Below the pieces are notes generated by a model that had not been told where the DNA came from, did no database searches, and was given only the letters and a program-made list of their open reading frames with translations. Shown piece after piece: positions 49,821 to 62,065 of a DNA stretch of 64,000 bases. Positions within the stretch are counted from its first letter, which is position 1. Each line of letters starts with the position of its first letter. The position numbers and the translations under genes are program-made. Origin of the DNA: Lepidurus packardi (Eukaryota > Arthropoda > Branchiopoda > Notostraca > Triopsidae); contig JAKZAN010000002.1 in assembly GCA_023053545.1 (NCBI GenBank), positions 4,634,375 to 4,698,374 of the forward strand, given 5' to 3'.

Positions 49821-49839
49821 AGTTATGCTTGCAACTATA

Positions 49840-50060
49840 CATTTTCATTGTTGCCACCTATATTTTCCATTGTTGCACTATAGGTTTCATTGTTGCGTGA
49901 TATCGTAAGCTTGGTGCCGTGCAAATTACGTTGGCACAATGGAACATTCATTGTAACCATGCAAGTTTCTTATTGCGATCTAAATTTCATTGTTGCACTG
50001 TCATGTTTCATTACGGCATTGCCAATTTCATTGTTTCCATTCCATGTTTCATAGTTTACA
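49840..50060. repeat. Short-period TTTCATTGTTGC array
   Basis: About eight degenerate TTTCATTGTTGC words spaced roughly 20-45 bp, with unrelated DNA between them. GCTTGGTGCC near 49908 recurs in the 53.7-kb stem-loop. Confidence 0.8.
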
Positions 50061-50125
50061 ACGTTAGTTACCTTTCCTCGATCAATGACAAGGTCGTCGT
50101 TGCAGTGACTTTCTCACTGTTGGAT

Positions 50126-50215
50126 TCAAAACTTGGATTCAAAACAATAACAAAATCAGCGCCATCTGTGATTATTCCGCATCAATAAGCTAAGGTAGAC
50201 GGGAGCCTCAGGGTC
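50126..50215 (+). repeat. Dispersed repeat with CTCF-like core, copy 3
   Basis: AACAATAAC, ATCAGCGCCATCTGTGA (core 50159-50167), CGCATCAATAAGCTAAGG, GGGAGCCT. Confidence 0.8.
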
Positions 50216-51117
50216 ATCTTCCGTTCGGGCGACTGAAAACAAGTTTAATACTTTAAACAGATCCTGATTGAGATTTTTCTACGGAAAAATTAAAAGTTGG
50301 AATGAATCGTGTAGTAAATTAGTGAAAATTTAGCAACGTAATGAACCTTAACCAGTTAAGCGTTTTAAATCCTATTTTTGTTTATTTTTTCATCTCCTGA
50401 ATGGTTTGGTTTATGAGGTAAAGCATCTATTCTAGAACGGATGAAGAAAGTCCCGAAAGAAAGCAAAAAGGCTGTGGTCTTTAGTCTAACAGCTTAAATG
50501 CGTGAATGGGCCTAATTGGAGTATTGCATTGCATAAGACGGATGTAACATCCACATGAAAAAGGTCTTTTGCAAGTGGACATTGCCCATCGCACGGGCGA
50601 TTAAAAGCAGGATGCACTCGCTTCCGTTACCACACACTTAACATGACATCCTCCTCCGCCTAACCACCCACCCTTACCACCCTTATTCTCCCCCCTTACC
50701 CTGAAAACCTATACCCACAGACACATACACAACATTTAAGGGTGCTGCTTTTACACCATCATCATCATCCCAAAGTTAGTTAGATGGACAGGTATGAAAG
50801 GGCAGGTCAGCGCTAGGGATTTTTACAATGGTCATTAACGATGCGCAAAGGCAAGCTGGGGTTTTAGTTTTCCCCAAAAAGCCTTTATTATTCCGTACCA
50901 GCCAAGCCACGCAAAGACTAATAAGGTGGACAAGCCACCGGAAGTTCCCAGCCCCATTCAAAGAGCAACCTCCGTTAGAGATATGCTCTTCTTCTTCTTC
51001 CCTGCTTGTTCCTCTTCTTCTTATTACTCTTCTCTTTCTGTCCAGGTTTCTCCTCAAGATTTCTAAAATATAGATATATATTACCTGATGTGGTGTATCC
51101 TCTATCCTTTAGAAACT

Positions 51118-51215
51118 TTTACGCAAGGCTTTGGCTGAAAACAATAAACAACCATCAGCGCCATCTGGGAGTGTTTCGCGTCACTAAGCTAAGTGGATCC
51201 GGGAGCCTTAAGGGC
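51118..51215 (+). repeat. Dispersed repeat with CTCF-like core, copy 4
   Basis: ACGCAAGGCTTTGG, AACAATAA, ATCAGCGCCATCTGGGA (core 51158-51166), CGCGTCACTAAGCTAAG, GGGAGCCTTAAGG. Confidence 0.8.
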
Positions 51216-53688
51216 CTTGTTCTTCTTCCTGCGTCATCATCATCAAATACAAACATCTCATCAGTAACCGAAAACCTTCTCTTGATACCTCTGCCCTGCG
51301 TTCTCATGGTATGACGTATAGAAAACAAAGTGGGACCATATCACCATAATAAGCCCAATTGCCTTGCCACGCTCTACAGCATAGAGCTCGCAACCATCAA
51401 TGCATTTTTGTTCCCTTTTACTGCTCATCCAATAAACATTACACGCAATATAGAGAAGCTTCTCCTTCTCGGAAAACCCTCTTTTTCCTTATTTCTTCTT
51501 TGAGGAAGAAACAATTTCCCTCTGAAGAAAGGAACACACAAAGGGGAAATTGTAACCTTCTAAATGAATCATTAATTCTTTCTTTCTTACTTAATTTTGA
51601 TGAATTACTTTATACGAATTTCTTAATTTTGACGAATTACTATAATATTTATTATTCGTGTACATTTGTGTACAGCTAAACTAATTTTTTTTTTATTTTT
51701 TATTTTCCCACTAATTTTTAGGAAGAAGTTAAGGAACAAGTGAATTTCGGTCACACTCTGCATGCCCGAAATTCAGAACTGTTCTTCACTACGAAAAACC
51801 GTTTACACAGCAACCACCAAACTAGTATTCAAATGTGTTTTTCCTTAAATTTTCTTAATAATACTTTTGGATTTCATGCATTTACCCCAAATTTAATGTA
51901 TATTGCGAAGAATAGTAAGGAAAATGAAAAGTGAAGGGATTTTAAAGACTTTAAGTGAAGATTCTTAGAAAATCTCCCTGTTTTCCATCATTTTTAAATG
52001 TTTACAAAAGAAACAAGGCAAACCTAAACGAGCTTCCCTTTTACGTGATAATACTCCTTGTTTTAGAGTTTTTTTTCTTTTTTTTAAACGCATCCAAATG
52101 GATAATAAGCGCCTTTGGAAACCCTTTCGTTTTGTTTTTTCTTTTTAAAAAAAACTAATAGCTAAGCAAAGGGTACAATAGTACACCAGTTTAGAAACGT
52201 TTAAAAAAAAAGAAAAAAAATTCCCATGTCGAGTTAATTTTTTATTTTGTTTTTGAAAACGTTTTTCGTCTTACACTTGTCGACGACTTTGAGTTTAAAG
52301 CTCGGGGCTTTTACATGCTTGATAGCTCTACTTTTTTTTTAACCTCCACACTTAAGAGATGCCGTTTTGAAAACTTTCCAGAGCGCTCTAAACTATCCAA
52401 AAAAGCTCCATCACACTTAACTCTTCTAGAATGTGTATTTTATGACTTTCCTTCCCGCATATTAGAAAGCCCCAGGGGGTTTAGAAACGAACCCCAAAAA
52501 ACGCTGGGCTTTTTGAACCCTTAATAACCTAAACAAAAAAGTTATTACTATAAATAAAGAAATAAACTAAACTAAAATAAAGAAAAGGACAAGTTTCATA
52601 TTCCTATTTGGTGCTTGACAAGATCCTGCCCAATCCTTTAACGATATCTAACTGAAGCCTAAAAGGGGTCAAAATAAATCTTATCAAATCAATAAATAAA
52701 ACAAAATAAATACGAAAATTTTTAAAAAAGCTAATGCAGTAAATAGAATAATTTTCCTATGCATTAACTTTAACATTCCTATGCATTAACATTACATTAA
52801 TTTTCCTATGCATTAAGATAGCTAACCTAAGTCATAGAAAAACGGCCAAGATAGAGTAAAAGTCAACTAAAAAAGAATCAAAAAATCGGATAAAGGAAAG
52901 AACGAAAATAATGATAATACATTGAAATTAAGGAAATAAAAAGAATACAAAATAAGGAGAAAAAAGGCGAGATAAAAGCTAATTACAGAGTACCCCAAGT
53001 TCAATTGCCCATGCTTGACCTCATGTCGCTCATCATACGGGTTTGCACGCGAGAAAAGCGGCAATGCAATTAAAGACAGGCAGTTAGTTACTCATAACAC
53101 ACAACTACTATATGGATATGGATAGACTCCTCCCCTTTACCCAACCGCCTCCGGCTGCCGCTACCCCCGCCACACAAGATTATCCATAATAGAAGGCCGT
53201 GAGAAAAGTAACGTTAAGATAACCACCATTTGCCCCCAAACTCCCAAGACTCCTTCCTCCCCCTTTATTTTTACTAGTACACAGGTCGTGAGATAGGTTA
53301 ACCTGAGTTAAAAGCTCGCACTTTTAAAAACCTTTTTCCGAATGAAACAATTGCCCCGGCTTTTATTGTTCTTCTCCCAAGCAGAAGCACCTTGTTCCCA
53401 TGTCTTTAGATTACTCACCTATATACGTCACTTGCCTTTAGAGCACTCCTTAAACTCTCCAAATAGTGTCGGTACTTGAAACTAAATGCTTAAATTCAAT
53501 CCTTGGAAATTAGCCAAAAATGGTGCAAAAATTCTGTGAATCCCATTTTTTGTTGACATTTTAATTTGTAGTGCTTCATCTCTGTCTAATAGAGGGCAGT
53601 TAGATCATTTTAAGGCGCAATCAATCTCCAGAATTTTCACTGTTGCGTCATGGCGTTTTTAGGCTTGGGCTTTTCATTATTTTCATTA
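51216..53688. other. Intergenic DNA
   Basis: No supported gene. TTCCTATGCATTAA-type words recur three times at 52752-52816. Several frames are Phe/Leu/Lys-rich, as expected of AT-rich noncoding DNA. Confidence 0.5.
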
Positions 53689-53719
53689 TTGGCACCAAGC
53701 TACCGACGCTTGGTGCCAA
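53689..53719. repeat. Perfect 12-bp stem-loop
   Basis: TTGGCACCAAGC, 7-nt loop TACCGAC, GCTTGGTGCCAA. It is preceded by TTCACTGTTGCG and followed by a degraded member of the GCCGGA/TCCGGC hairpin block. Confidence 0.85.
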
Positions 53720-56500
53720 GAGAAGCCGAAGGAGCGCTATCAAGTCCGGCCCGCTAAAACGTTCGAAAATTTTGACGGCATGGCCGCTATAAGTGAAGCC
53801 CGTCTTCTGGAATGTAGTACCGTATACGTAGCAGGGCTTGACTCAATAGATTTTAAATGATTTACAATAAGGAGAGTTTTGTAAGAATATTTAGAAAAGA
53901 AGTAGTTTCCTGCTAAAGACTCTTTAAAACACACTATTGGAATAAATAATGGAATATTCCCCCTTCATAGAGCTTAAAAGCCATGTTATTAATTAATCCA
54001 AGCACCATTTGCGTTTCTCGCGAAGGTATGAATTAATAAGCGCGTTATCAAAGAGCAATTTGGGTCTATATAGGTACACAGTAGCATCCCGAAAGGAAAG
54101 GGAACCCAGGGGAACAATAGTCGCATGTGTCCACTAATATTGCTTAACGCGAGCTACTTCACAATTCATTAGAGGGGGGTCCAAACAACATAGCTCCAGG
54201 GTTTATTACTAACCAGGAGGGGGTCGAGTTAGCAATAATCAACCTAGCTTGCTTTCACAGGTGTGGTTAAAAAGGGGAGCTCTTAACGACTCTTTGGGTC
54301 ATATTATATATATACTTCTATTATATATATATATTATATTATACTTATATTATATATATTTATATATATACTTCATATGCTTAGTAACGTACGTACAGTA
54401 CATGACTACAGGTACACCGCCAAAAACTTGATGTTCGGTATGATTCTTAACAATACGAAAGGCAAAAGAGATAGAGTAGGAGGAGTAGGAGGAGGCGAAG
54501 AAAAAGAGGGCCCAAAAGTAATGAAGTACCAGAGAAAGAGCAATCCATAACCGAACAAGGAGTACGTTGTCGTGCTATCGTCCATGCTTTCCAATACTGT
54601 TGTACCCAAAAAAGAGGGAAAAGGGGTGTTTTATACAGCTAATAGAATGTTCGCCGAGCCGAAGCGAGCTGAGCTGAACGAGTTGAGCAGCTCTCACTTG
54701 TAAAACGTAAAAAGAGAGAAGAGGGGGGTCTTTCTTAAGAGGGAATAAAGGGGAGGTTAGCGAGTCTTAATCCAATATTCACGAGAACCTTGGAACGATA
54801 CATCCGCTTGTAGGTCGATACATCCAACCTTGTCTAGCATAGAAGCGGACAGTACGGTACGGTGCAGGACAGTACAAACTTTTACCGTACGTACCTAACG
54901 TACCCCCGCAGGAAGTTACGAAGCTGAAACCTCCTCTTTTCCTTTAAAAAAGGGGAAGGGTGAACACAGCTATCCTGACGTGATCGTCGATACTGCAGAC
55001 ATGACCCCTTGGCTCCGCCCCCCTTTTCCTAAGAATACGGGTTGTACTTGACCGGAGCTGAGTACTGTACTATTATAGTGAAGGAGATAATGGGGACTCG
55101 GAATGTGGAAAACGTTCATTCATTCGTATATTCATTCCAGGGACAATAATACCCGTAAAAGGCAGTAAAAACAAGTCGAAAACGAGGCAAAAGCATAAAC
55201 CTTTATCCAAGTTACTTTTATAGAGCGAATATATGTACGTGAGGTGCCCAAGAGGACGACAACGAAGCGTGCAAGTATCGCCCGAACGTTATGGTCGTAA
55301 AGACGACAACAATAAGTCATAACGAGGCCTTAACAGGTGCTTTTGAACGATCTAGCCCCCCGAAATGACGGAAAAAGAGTCACAACCAGGCTCTCCTACA
55401 CGTACCGTACTTCACAGCCCTTCAAGTTGTAAGGTACTAACCTATAGTAGTGGCGTTATGCTTGTTGTATTGCGGGGGAAATAATTCATCAAAGAATGAC
55501 TCGGAAAACACGCCCCTTTAGGGTACGAAAGCTTTGACCAAGTTTATGTTCTGTTTTTTTGAAGCTACACCTGTTTTTTTAACGTGGTTGGGGGGGGGGG
55601 GGGACATGGAAGGTGAAAAAGGGTTAGTTTGGGCTATTCACATTCTGTAGCGTGGCGCTGACATCCTCAAGTGGTGCAACAGAGCAACACACTTGAACGC
55701 TTTTCAGAAAACGAGGGTAGCGTTGTATTAATGCCGAAGCAACAATAGAGAGCTAGACTAAACCCCCCTCTTCGGAAACGGTTGACTGGCTTTTTGGAAC
55801 CAATTATTGTCAAGTTTATTGTGCGAATAGAACGATTTAGTTGGGGTGGTTTGGACGGTGGAAAGGGTAGTTGCGTTTGGCATAACATTCTAACTCATCA
55901 TCCTCGCTTTTAGGTCCTGGGTTTTTAGGGAAATATTGCTTGCTTGGATGCACCTCCAACGCTTATTGTGGGCTCATCCTGTTTGCATACGCTGACAATC
56001 CTTGAGCGGCTCATTTTCCATGCTTGATTTAACCCGCCGCGTCGCTTCCCTGCGCATCTGGACGCGCAGGGACGTTTTGGGGTACACAACATTCAGTTTT
56101 CCGACGGCATCGTAATTATAGACAGTAGGCCTGTATTAACTATCTAATTTTAATAGTGATTGCCAATGAAGCAACAAACCTTCGCGTCGGCTTGGGGCTC
56201 TATTTTCAAACTAGCTTAAATCTCTTTTTAAAGTGGAGAAAAATCTGAAAAATTGTAAGCTGCACGTCATATTGTCTAAAGCTTCTTGCTGCCAAATTGC
56301 GTTCCAATTGGATGAATCGTCAGGGAAATAAGCGACTTTGACCGTGCGCCGTTTAGCGGGGCTCTGCTCGCGCGGGAAAATCAGGTTCCGGCGACCATTG
56401 CGGAAAACGTGCTTCACTTAGAGCGACACTGTGCTGCACAATGCCGCCTAAAGAAAGGACGGCGACGTTTAGCAGGAGACTTTATAGCGCTCTTCGGCTT
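53720..56500. other. Intergenic DNA
   Basis: No supported gene. It contains a TA microsatellite (54301-54371), a 14-G run (55590-55603) and a GC-rich stem-loop TCCCTGCGC/GCGCAGGGA (56047-56072). Confidence 0.5.
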
Positions 56501-56504
56501 CCCT

Positions 56505-56670
56505 TGGTAACGCAACAATGAAAAACGCGAGCCAATTTGAAGCTCAAGAACCAAGGGCATGACGCAACAATGAACAACTCAAGCTTGAACTCAAGCTAAA
56601 AGAAGCCATGACGCAACACTGAAAAATACGAATCATAACTACAGCCACAACGTAATAATGAACAGTTCAA
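56505..56670. repeat. Tandem CGCAACAATGAA array
   Basis: ACGCAACAATGAA, ACGCAACAATGAA, ACGCAACACTGAA and CGTAATAATGAA, roughly 40-55 bp apart, joined by CTCAAG-rich spacers. This is the same word as the 3.4- and 8.7-kb arrays on the opposite strand. Confidence 0.85.
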
Positions 56671-56970
56671 GGTAAAGTGGGAGCAGAAAAACGTTCTCAA
56701 TTGAGTCATGGAATCAGTCAAAAGGTTTTGGAATGGTGGCAAACCGATTTTGATATTCATCGTGACGTCATCATCCCCAGTGCCATATTTTCGTCCTTGG
56801 CCAAAAGCTTAAAGTTTCCTACGGCACACCAAGCGCCATAGCCGTCAGATACACTTGGTTAATAATAAAGTACACGGAACGTAACGTAATGTAACGCTAT
56901 ATACACCTTCTCGGACTATCACCAAACCCAACGAGAGCGCCATTGTCGGAGTCATCTTCGCCAAAGAGGT

Positions 56971-56996
56971 CCCCCCCCCCCCCCCCCCCCCCCCCC
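56971..56996. repeat. Poly-C tract
   Basis: 26 consecutive C, about 1 kb upstream of the second BarH start codon. Confidence 0.9.
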
Positions 56997-56999
56997 GCC

Positions 57000-57976
57000 G
57001 CCCCGACTTTCCTTTCGTACTATATTCATTGCGCGTCAAGGATCGGCGGAAAAAAACAACAACAGACCCCCCCACAAAAAAGGGTAAAGCTTAATCAAGA
57101 ATCCCCACAAGAAACCGCTTTTCGGTTTCCAATTGGGTACGTCGCCAGACTTCAAGCTGGTCAGTAGCGCCGAGACCCCGCCTTTTCACTCGCATGGATC
57201 CATGGGATCGCTCAGCCCGAAAGGGAAAGCGTGCAAAGTGCTGCGCAACCGGGAATACTCCTGAACGAAACCCCGAGCACGCCCATATAGAGCAGCCCAA
57301 ACCACTTGTCTCTTCTCGTAGGTGTCAGAGTAAAGTGAGTAACATTCGAATGCTCAAATTCCTCCCCATCAACACAAGAACAATCTCGCCCAGGGTTGGC
57401 ATCCATTCCGTGCCCTTTAGCTTCCGAAACTGGGGAACTTGGTTACTCCAAGACCTGTTAGAGGAGGCACCACCAGGCAGGCCCAACAAAAGGATAGTAG
57501 CGGAAAGGGAGAGGGGACCCTAAGCCAAGTAGGAGCGAGCACCCATCGCCAGCAGCCAAGCACCACTTAATTCCTCCATGAGCCCCATCACGACCATCAG
57601 ACCCATCAGTCCTTGGCCTCGCGTCTAACCTCTCGCACGTCCAACTTTGGCTCGGTGGCTCCAACTTGCAACCGGACCTAAAGCCCCTCAAACTCCACAA
57701 TCAAACGTAGATTCCCCAGTAATCCTCTCCGAATGTGCCACAACACTTTACGCTTCAATTCCGAAGACAGTGTGTCGTCGGAATCCGTTAGTGACTTCCG
57801 AGTATTGACGTAGACAATCAAAAGTGCGGCTGCAGTTCCGAAATTTCGGGTGCTTCGGGTGTTAAAAGTAGTTAAAAGTATTGAAGGAAGCTTCAACACA
57901 TCGGGGAATCCACTTAACCCGCTTTATCCACGAGATTGCCCATACTAAAGTGAACCATCGTGGTGAGCCTTCGACT
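57000..57976 (+). promoter_or_regulatory. Probable promoter and 5' UTR of the second BarH gene
   Basis: GC-richer sequence directly upstream of the start codon, with no repeat array. No TATA box or initiator could be fixed. Placed by position. Confidence 0.35.
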
Positions 57977-58826
57977 ATGACGGTAGATATTGCAGTGCAC
58001 CCTCAAGATACTGCCCTACGACTCAAGATGACGGTCACCGGCCGCGACAGTTCGGAGGACACTTCGAGCCCTTCCAACAGTCAAAGTTCCAAGCTCCTCG
58101 TCGACGGCACCAGTTCAAGTGGCGGACATGTGAGTCATGACCCGGCGAGTCCCACGCCGTTGTCGCCGAAGACGCAGCAGAGTAATAACAATAATGGTAG
58201 CAAAGCGTCGCCGACGCCTCCGTCGGTCACGGCGACGACCCATTCCTCGCCGAATCCGCAGCACAGACCCAAGTTCATGATTACCGACATTCTCAAAAGT
58301 GACAGCCATCCCCAGTCGGGCGGTGAGCTACAGTCCCGACAGTTAACCTCTCCGGCGGGACCCAACGGTTCCCTGTACACTTACGGCCATTACGCGTTAC
58401 AACACCCGTACAGTGCGGCCGCCGTCCTACACATGGGACACCACCATCATCATCCTCACGCGGGATTTACGCACCCGGCCACCTCAACACCCCACAACCT
58501 CCATCACCCTCACCACCACCCTCACGGATTAACGCTGCCCCACTTGACGACCCCGTTACATTTGCTAATGTCCTCGCCGCCGCTGCATCCCCATCCGTCC
58601 CTCAACCCCGTAGGAGGGAGTGGCAGTGGCAGCAGCGCCGGATCTTGTGCGACGCCCAATTCCATCGATTCCTCTCCGCGAGATCTGTCGCTCCGCGGCG
58701 GCAACGACGCCTCCATCTGCCACAAAAGCGACGTCTTGGACGTCCTTGACGCCTGCGAAGACGATGCCTCCAATTCCGATCATTGCGACGACAAAAACGA
58801 CCTCAGCGACTCGGAATCCATCACAT
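57977..58826 (+). CDS. Second BarH-type homeobox gene, first coding exon (partial gene)
   Basis: This 850-nt exon encodes 283 residues plus one base and ends at a GTAAGT donor (58827), the same phase as exon 1 of the upstream BarH gene. I chose the ATG at 57977 (A at -3). The open frame begins at a TTG at 57881, and a second in-frame ATG lies at 58028 (residue 18). Features in order: a Ser/Thr-rich region; the FIL motif FMITDIL at residues 100-106; a His-rich tract at about 152-189; a Gly/Ser tract; PRDLSLR at 234-240, a good match to the CtBP-binding consensus; and an acidic segment at about 261-282. This order (FIL, His-rich, acidic, splice) is that of a BarH protein just before its homeodomain. 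The homeodomain exons are not in the window, so assignment rests on FIL motif, architecture and linkage. Other FIL-bearing Bar-class genes are the alternative. Confidence 0.82.
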
Positions 58827-59785
58827 GTAAGTTTCAAACACTACTTTTCCCCACTCTTCTATCAATTCTATCATCCTATCCACTATCTCCCTTAGCCGAT
58901 CACCAAACCCAACCAAAAAAAATTCCCAAAAATCAGTCTTGTCACCGTGTATGTTCCGTTCGCGGGTCTGTTAGGTAGAAAACGATGCCCCAAAGCTCGT
59001 AGTCACATAAATCCCCAATCGCTCCCCGTGCATATTTCATGGCCGACAATGTCATGTCACGAAGAAGATGGACCAACTTATCAGTCAAACTGGGAGAGGG
59101 GGAGTTCGCTTGTTTGATTGCGCTTGAATCTCGCATCGCATCCGCAACAAATTATAGCCAATCTTTGGCTGTACCCTCGTCACTAGTTCAAAAGGTCGGT
59201 CATCAACTTTGCAAAAGTTGTATTCCACTGAGCCACATGCGAACCTTTTCGTCACCCAATCGGGAGGCCAATTGAACAAAATACCAGGGTTGGGGTACCT
59301 AGTTCATTTGCTTTTTCCCTCAATTTTTCACTACGCAACCCCTTCTACCAATTTCCGTCTATTTTCCCCTTCATCTAGAAGTTTTCCGGGGGAATTTTTG
59401 GTCAGCACAAAGTAAAGAAAAAGGAATTTGAATTAGAGGAAAAGTGCACAGCTCTCGTGCTACCGTTAACTTTCCCATAACCCCCGTCCATTGGGTCCTT
59501 TTTATTTGTATTTGGTACTGTGAAAACACATCTTGCGTGCCTTTAACTTAAGGGAAAAGAGATTGGACGAAAAGACGAGTTGACTGATACACAACAGTGA
59601 AATTGTCCCCTCTTCGCTCGGGTGGCAACCTCCCAACCTGAATATTCATTGTTGATCCCCATAGCGCTCCGATGTGGCGCAAAGAAGGTTCCAGCCCTAA
59701 CAAAACTCCCCTGAAGACCTACTAAATTCGCAAACTACCCAATAGAATACTCGAAATTACCCAAATAGAATCTTCTTCTAATCCC

Positions 59786-59900
59786 TGTTAGTTCTAGAGC
59801 GTATACGTGTCCGTTAGTTCTAGGTGTACGTGTACGTAAGTGTCCGTTATTTCTAGGTGTACGTGTACGTAAGTGTACGTTAGTTCTAGGTGAGGTCTAC
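59786..59900. repeat. Minisatellite of GTTAGTTCTAGGTGTACGTG type
   Basis: About three units of roughly 36 bp, with GTACGTAAGTGTNCGTTA joining them. Confidence 0.85.
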
Positions 59901-61794
59901 GAGTATGAAATTCCATTCCAAGTTTCCCAAGTATGAAATTCTAGAGTCGTAGTCTGAACTTGGAACTACGTGAGCATTTCAAATCCTTCCACTGTGTTTC
60001 GTAGAAAGGTGCAATATCGTTGAATCCGAGTCAATTTCTTCAGTGTAACGCTCCAATGGAGGGAACGTCCCCTGAAAGTAGCGCTCCCTAACTCCTGACA
60101 AGTTCCTACAGTTCGACCGAATGGGAAACCCAGCCACACTGATTACAGAGCGCGAAGACGACGTGTTGAAAAAAAAACATCCAAATCAAACTAAATTCCC
60201 GGAAAACAAATAAAATAAATAGGAAATTGACATTCAAACTCTAAAAAAAAGGTAAGTTGAAACCGTGCTCGAGCTCCGTAACTCTTAAATTCTGGTCTAA
60301 GTCACCTTTAAGCTTTTGAGAGCCAATTAAGGATTCAAACCAAGAAGCACAAGGTAGCCAATTTAGGCAAAGTGACAGTCCGGGCGAAAAAAAAAAGCGA
60401 AGCCCTTTTTCCCCTTACTTGAGCTTGTCAAAGAGTTGCAAGTTTCCCTGAACGAACGACTGAGATGTTCCGCCGAGCGACACGGAGAGAGAAAGAGATA
60501 GAGAGACGCTCTTTTCTGTCACACTGTTCCAACATATCCTTCAAACGCTGTCAAATCCTCAACTCCCTAAAACTACGCGACAGCTGCTTGACAATCTCAT
60601 TAGACTATAATCGCATAACGGTTTCACGGAAAAGGGAGAAAAACTTGAACAGGAAAGCTTGGCAAGTCTTGTGCATACTGTGTATGTGTTTGTACCACTC
60701 TATCAATACTTTGAAGCCGAATCCACCTCCCTTTTAACCCCCAAAAGGTGTTCGGATACTCCCCAAATCATTGGTGAATCATTGGAGAATCATTGAAAGA
60801 CACTAGAAGGCATTAGGAAGCCTCAAAGATCAAAAAGTTATCAAAAGTTGCTGTTTCTGAGAAATTACGACACAATTGCTCCCAATTCACGCATTTCAGG
60901 CTCGCCTAGATCGAAGATTCGACCTATGCTGGTTCTGATTCACAAAACCCACCCTAAAAGTTCATTTATCGAAACGCAGATCCAGAACAGTACCCCAAAC
61001 GAATGAATTAGTGTCTGGGAACTGTTTTTAGCTTCCTTATGGCTTTCTGGGTTGTCCTAAATGCAGGTAAAAGTGAACTGCGGGTACAAAAAAGGTTTGG
61101 TGGTACAAATTGGAAGGACCAGGAAAGAAATACACAAGGTAAAAACGATATTAGAAGGGGAAACCAACTAGAGATAGTATATACCGAGCAAATGGAGAAG
61201 TTGCTTTGGGAAGTAAAAAAGTTCGAAAGGAAAACTTTGGGCTTTGCGGTCGGTACTTTATATGGCCCTTGTTTCATTTTGCCACTTCTGGGAGTAAAAG
61301 AGAAAAGACAGAGAACTCGGCAAAGCCGCCAGTTTTTAATTGACGTTCGTTCCGGTTTCTCCCCGGCCGCTCAATAAATGAGGGTTCAAGTCCAGTGCCC
61401 TTCTGTTCCCTCCAAAGAAGGTCTATTTTGTTGTTGGGATCATTTGAAGCTTCAATTTTTCAATTTTTTTGGGAGTTTTACCCCGTTGACTGTTCATTCA
61501 CAAAAATCTTAGCAATCCATAGCTCATGGAAGCTTTTGGGAGAAGAATTTTATGTTTTTTCATGAATTCCCAACAACTTTCAGGGATTTTTATTGCCATT
61601 CTTAGGGGCCTTCTGACCAGCATCCGAACCATTAAAACGACTTGTTTCCGCCAGGGAAATGGAACCACGGTGGCTAATTTCCATTACTCATGTCCACGCT
61701 TCTCGCCTCCTCTGTATACTTTTCTACGAATCTGTGTATCTATATACGGATAGATAGAACCTTCCTAAACTTTTCGCTCTCGCCTCCTTTGTAA

Positions 61795-62065
61795 AGTACT
61801 GCGGGGGCAACAGTGAATATTCGGTTTGAGGGGGTTGCAGTTCAAGGCAAAACGATCAATTTCACTGTTGTCTTTTCAATGTTGCGTACAAGTCAAGTCA
61901 AGTTGTCTAGGTTGTACTTACTCTAGTCTCCCTCTATAGTAAGTCTCTCTCTTACTGTAGGTACTATGGGAGCAACAGTGAATATTCAGTTTGAGGGGGT
62001 TGCGATTCGAGGAAAAAGGGTAAATTTCACTGTTGTCTTTTCAGTATTGCGTATAAAGTCAAGTC
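61795..62065. repeat. Duplicated hairpin with CAACAGTGAA/TTCACTGTTG arms
   Basis: Two copies about 163 bp apart. Each has CAACAGTGAATATTC, TTTGAGGGGGTTGC and then TTTCACTGTTGTCTTTTCA. The outer words are inverted, so each copy can fold. AAGTCAAGTC follows both. Confidence 0.88.

Noticed and set aside
49840-50060. Possible CRISPR-like array (short words with unique spacers)
   Set aside because: The words are degenerate, the spacing is irregular, and this is an animal genome with no cas genes.
57881-57976. N-terminal extension of the second BarH protein
   Set aside because: The longer frame begins at TTG, not ATG; the first in-frame ATG is at 57977.
58827-58978. Continuation of the second BarH frame past the donor
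   Set aside because: It follows a strong GTAAGT and turns into intron-like sequence; the paralogue splices at the equivalent place and phase.
61360-61410. tRNA-like B box (GGGTTCAAGTCC)
   Set aside because: The surrounding bases do not form a T-arm, anticodon arm or acceptor stem.
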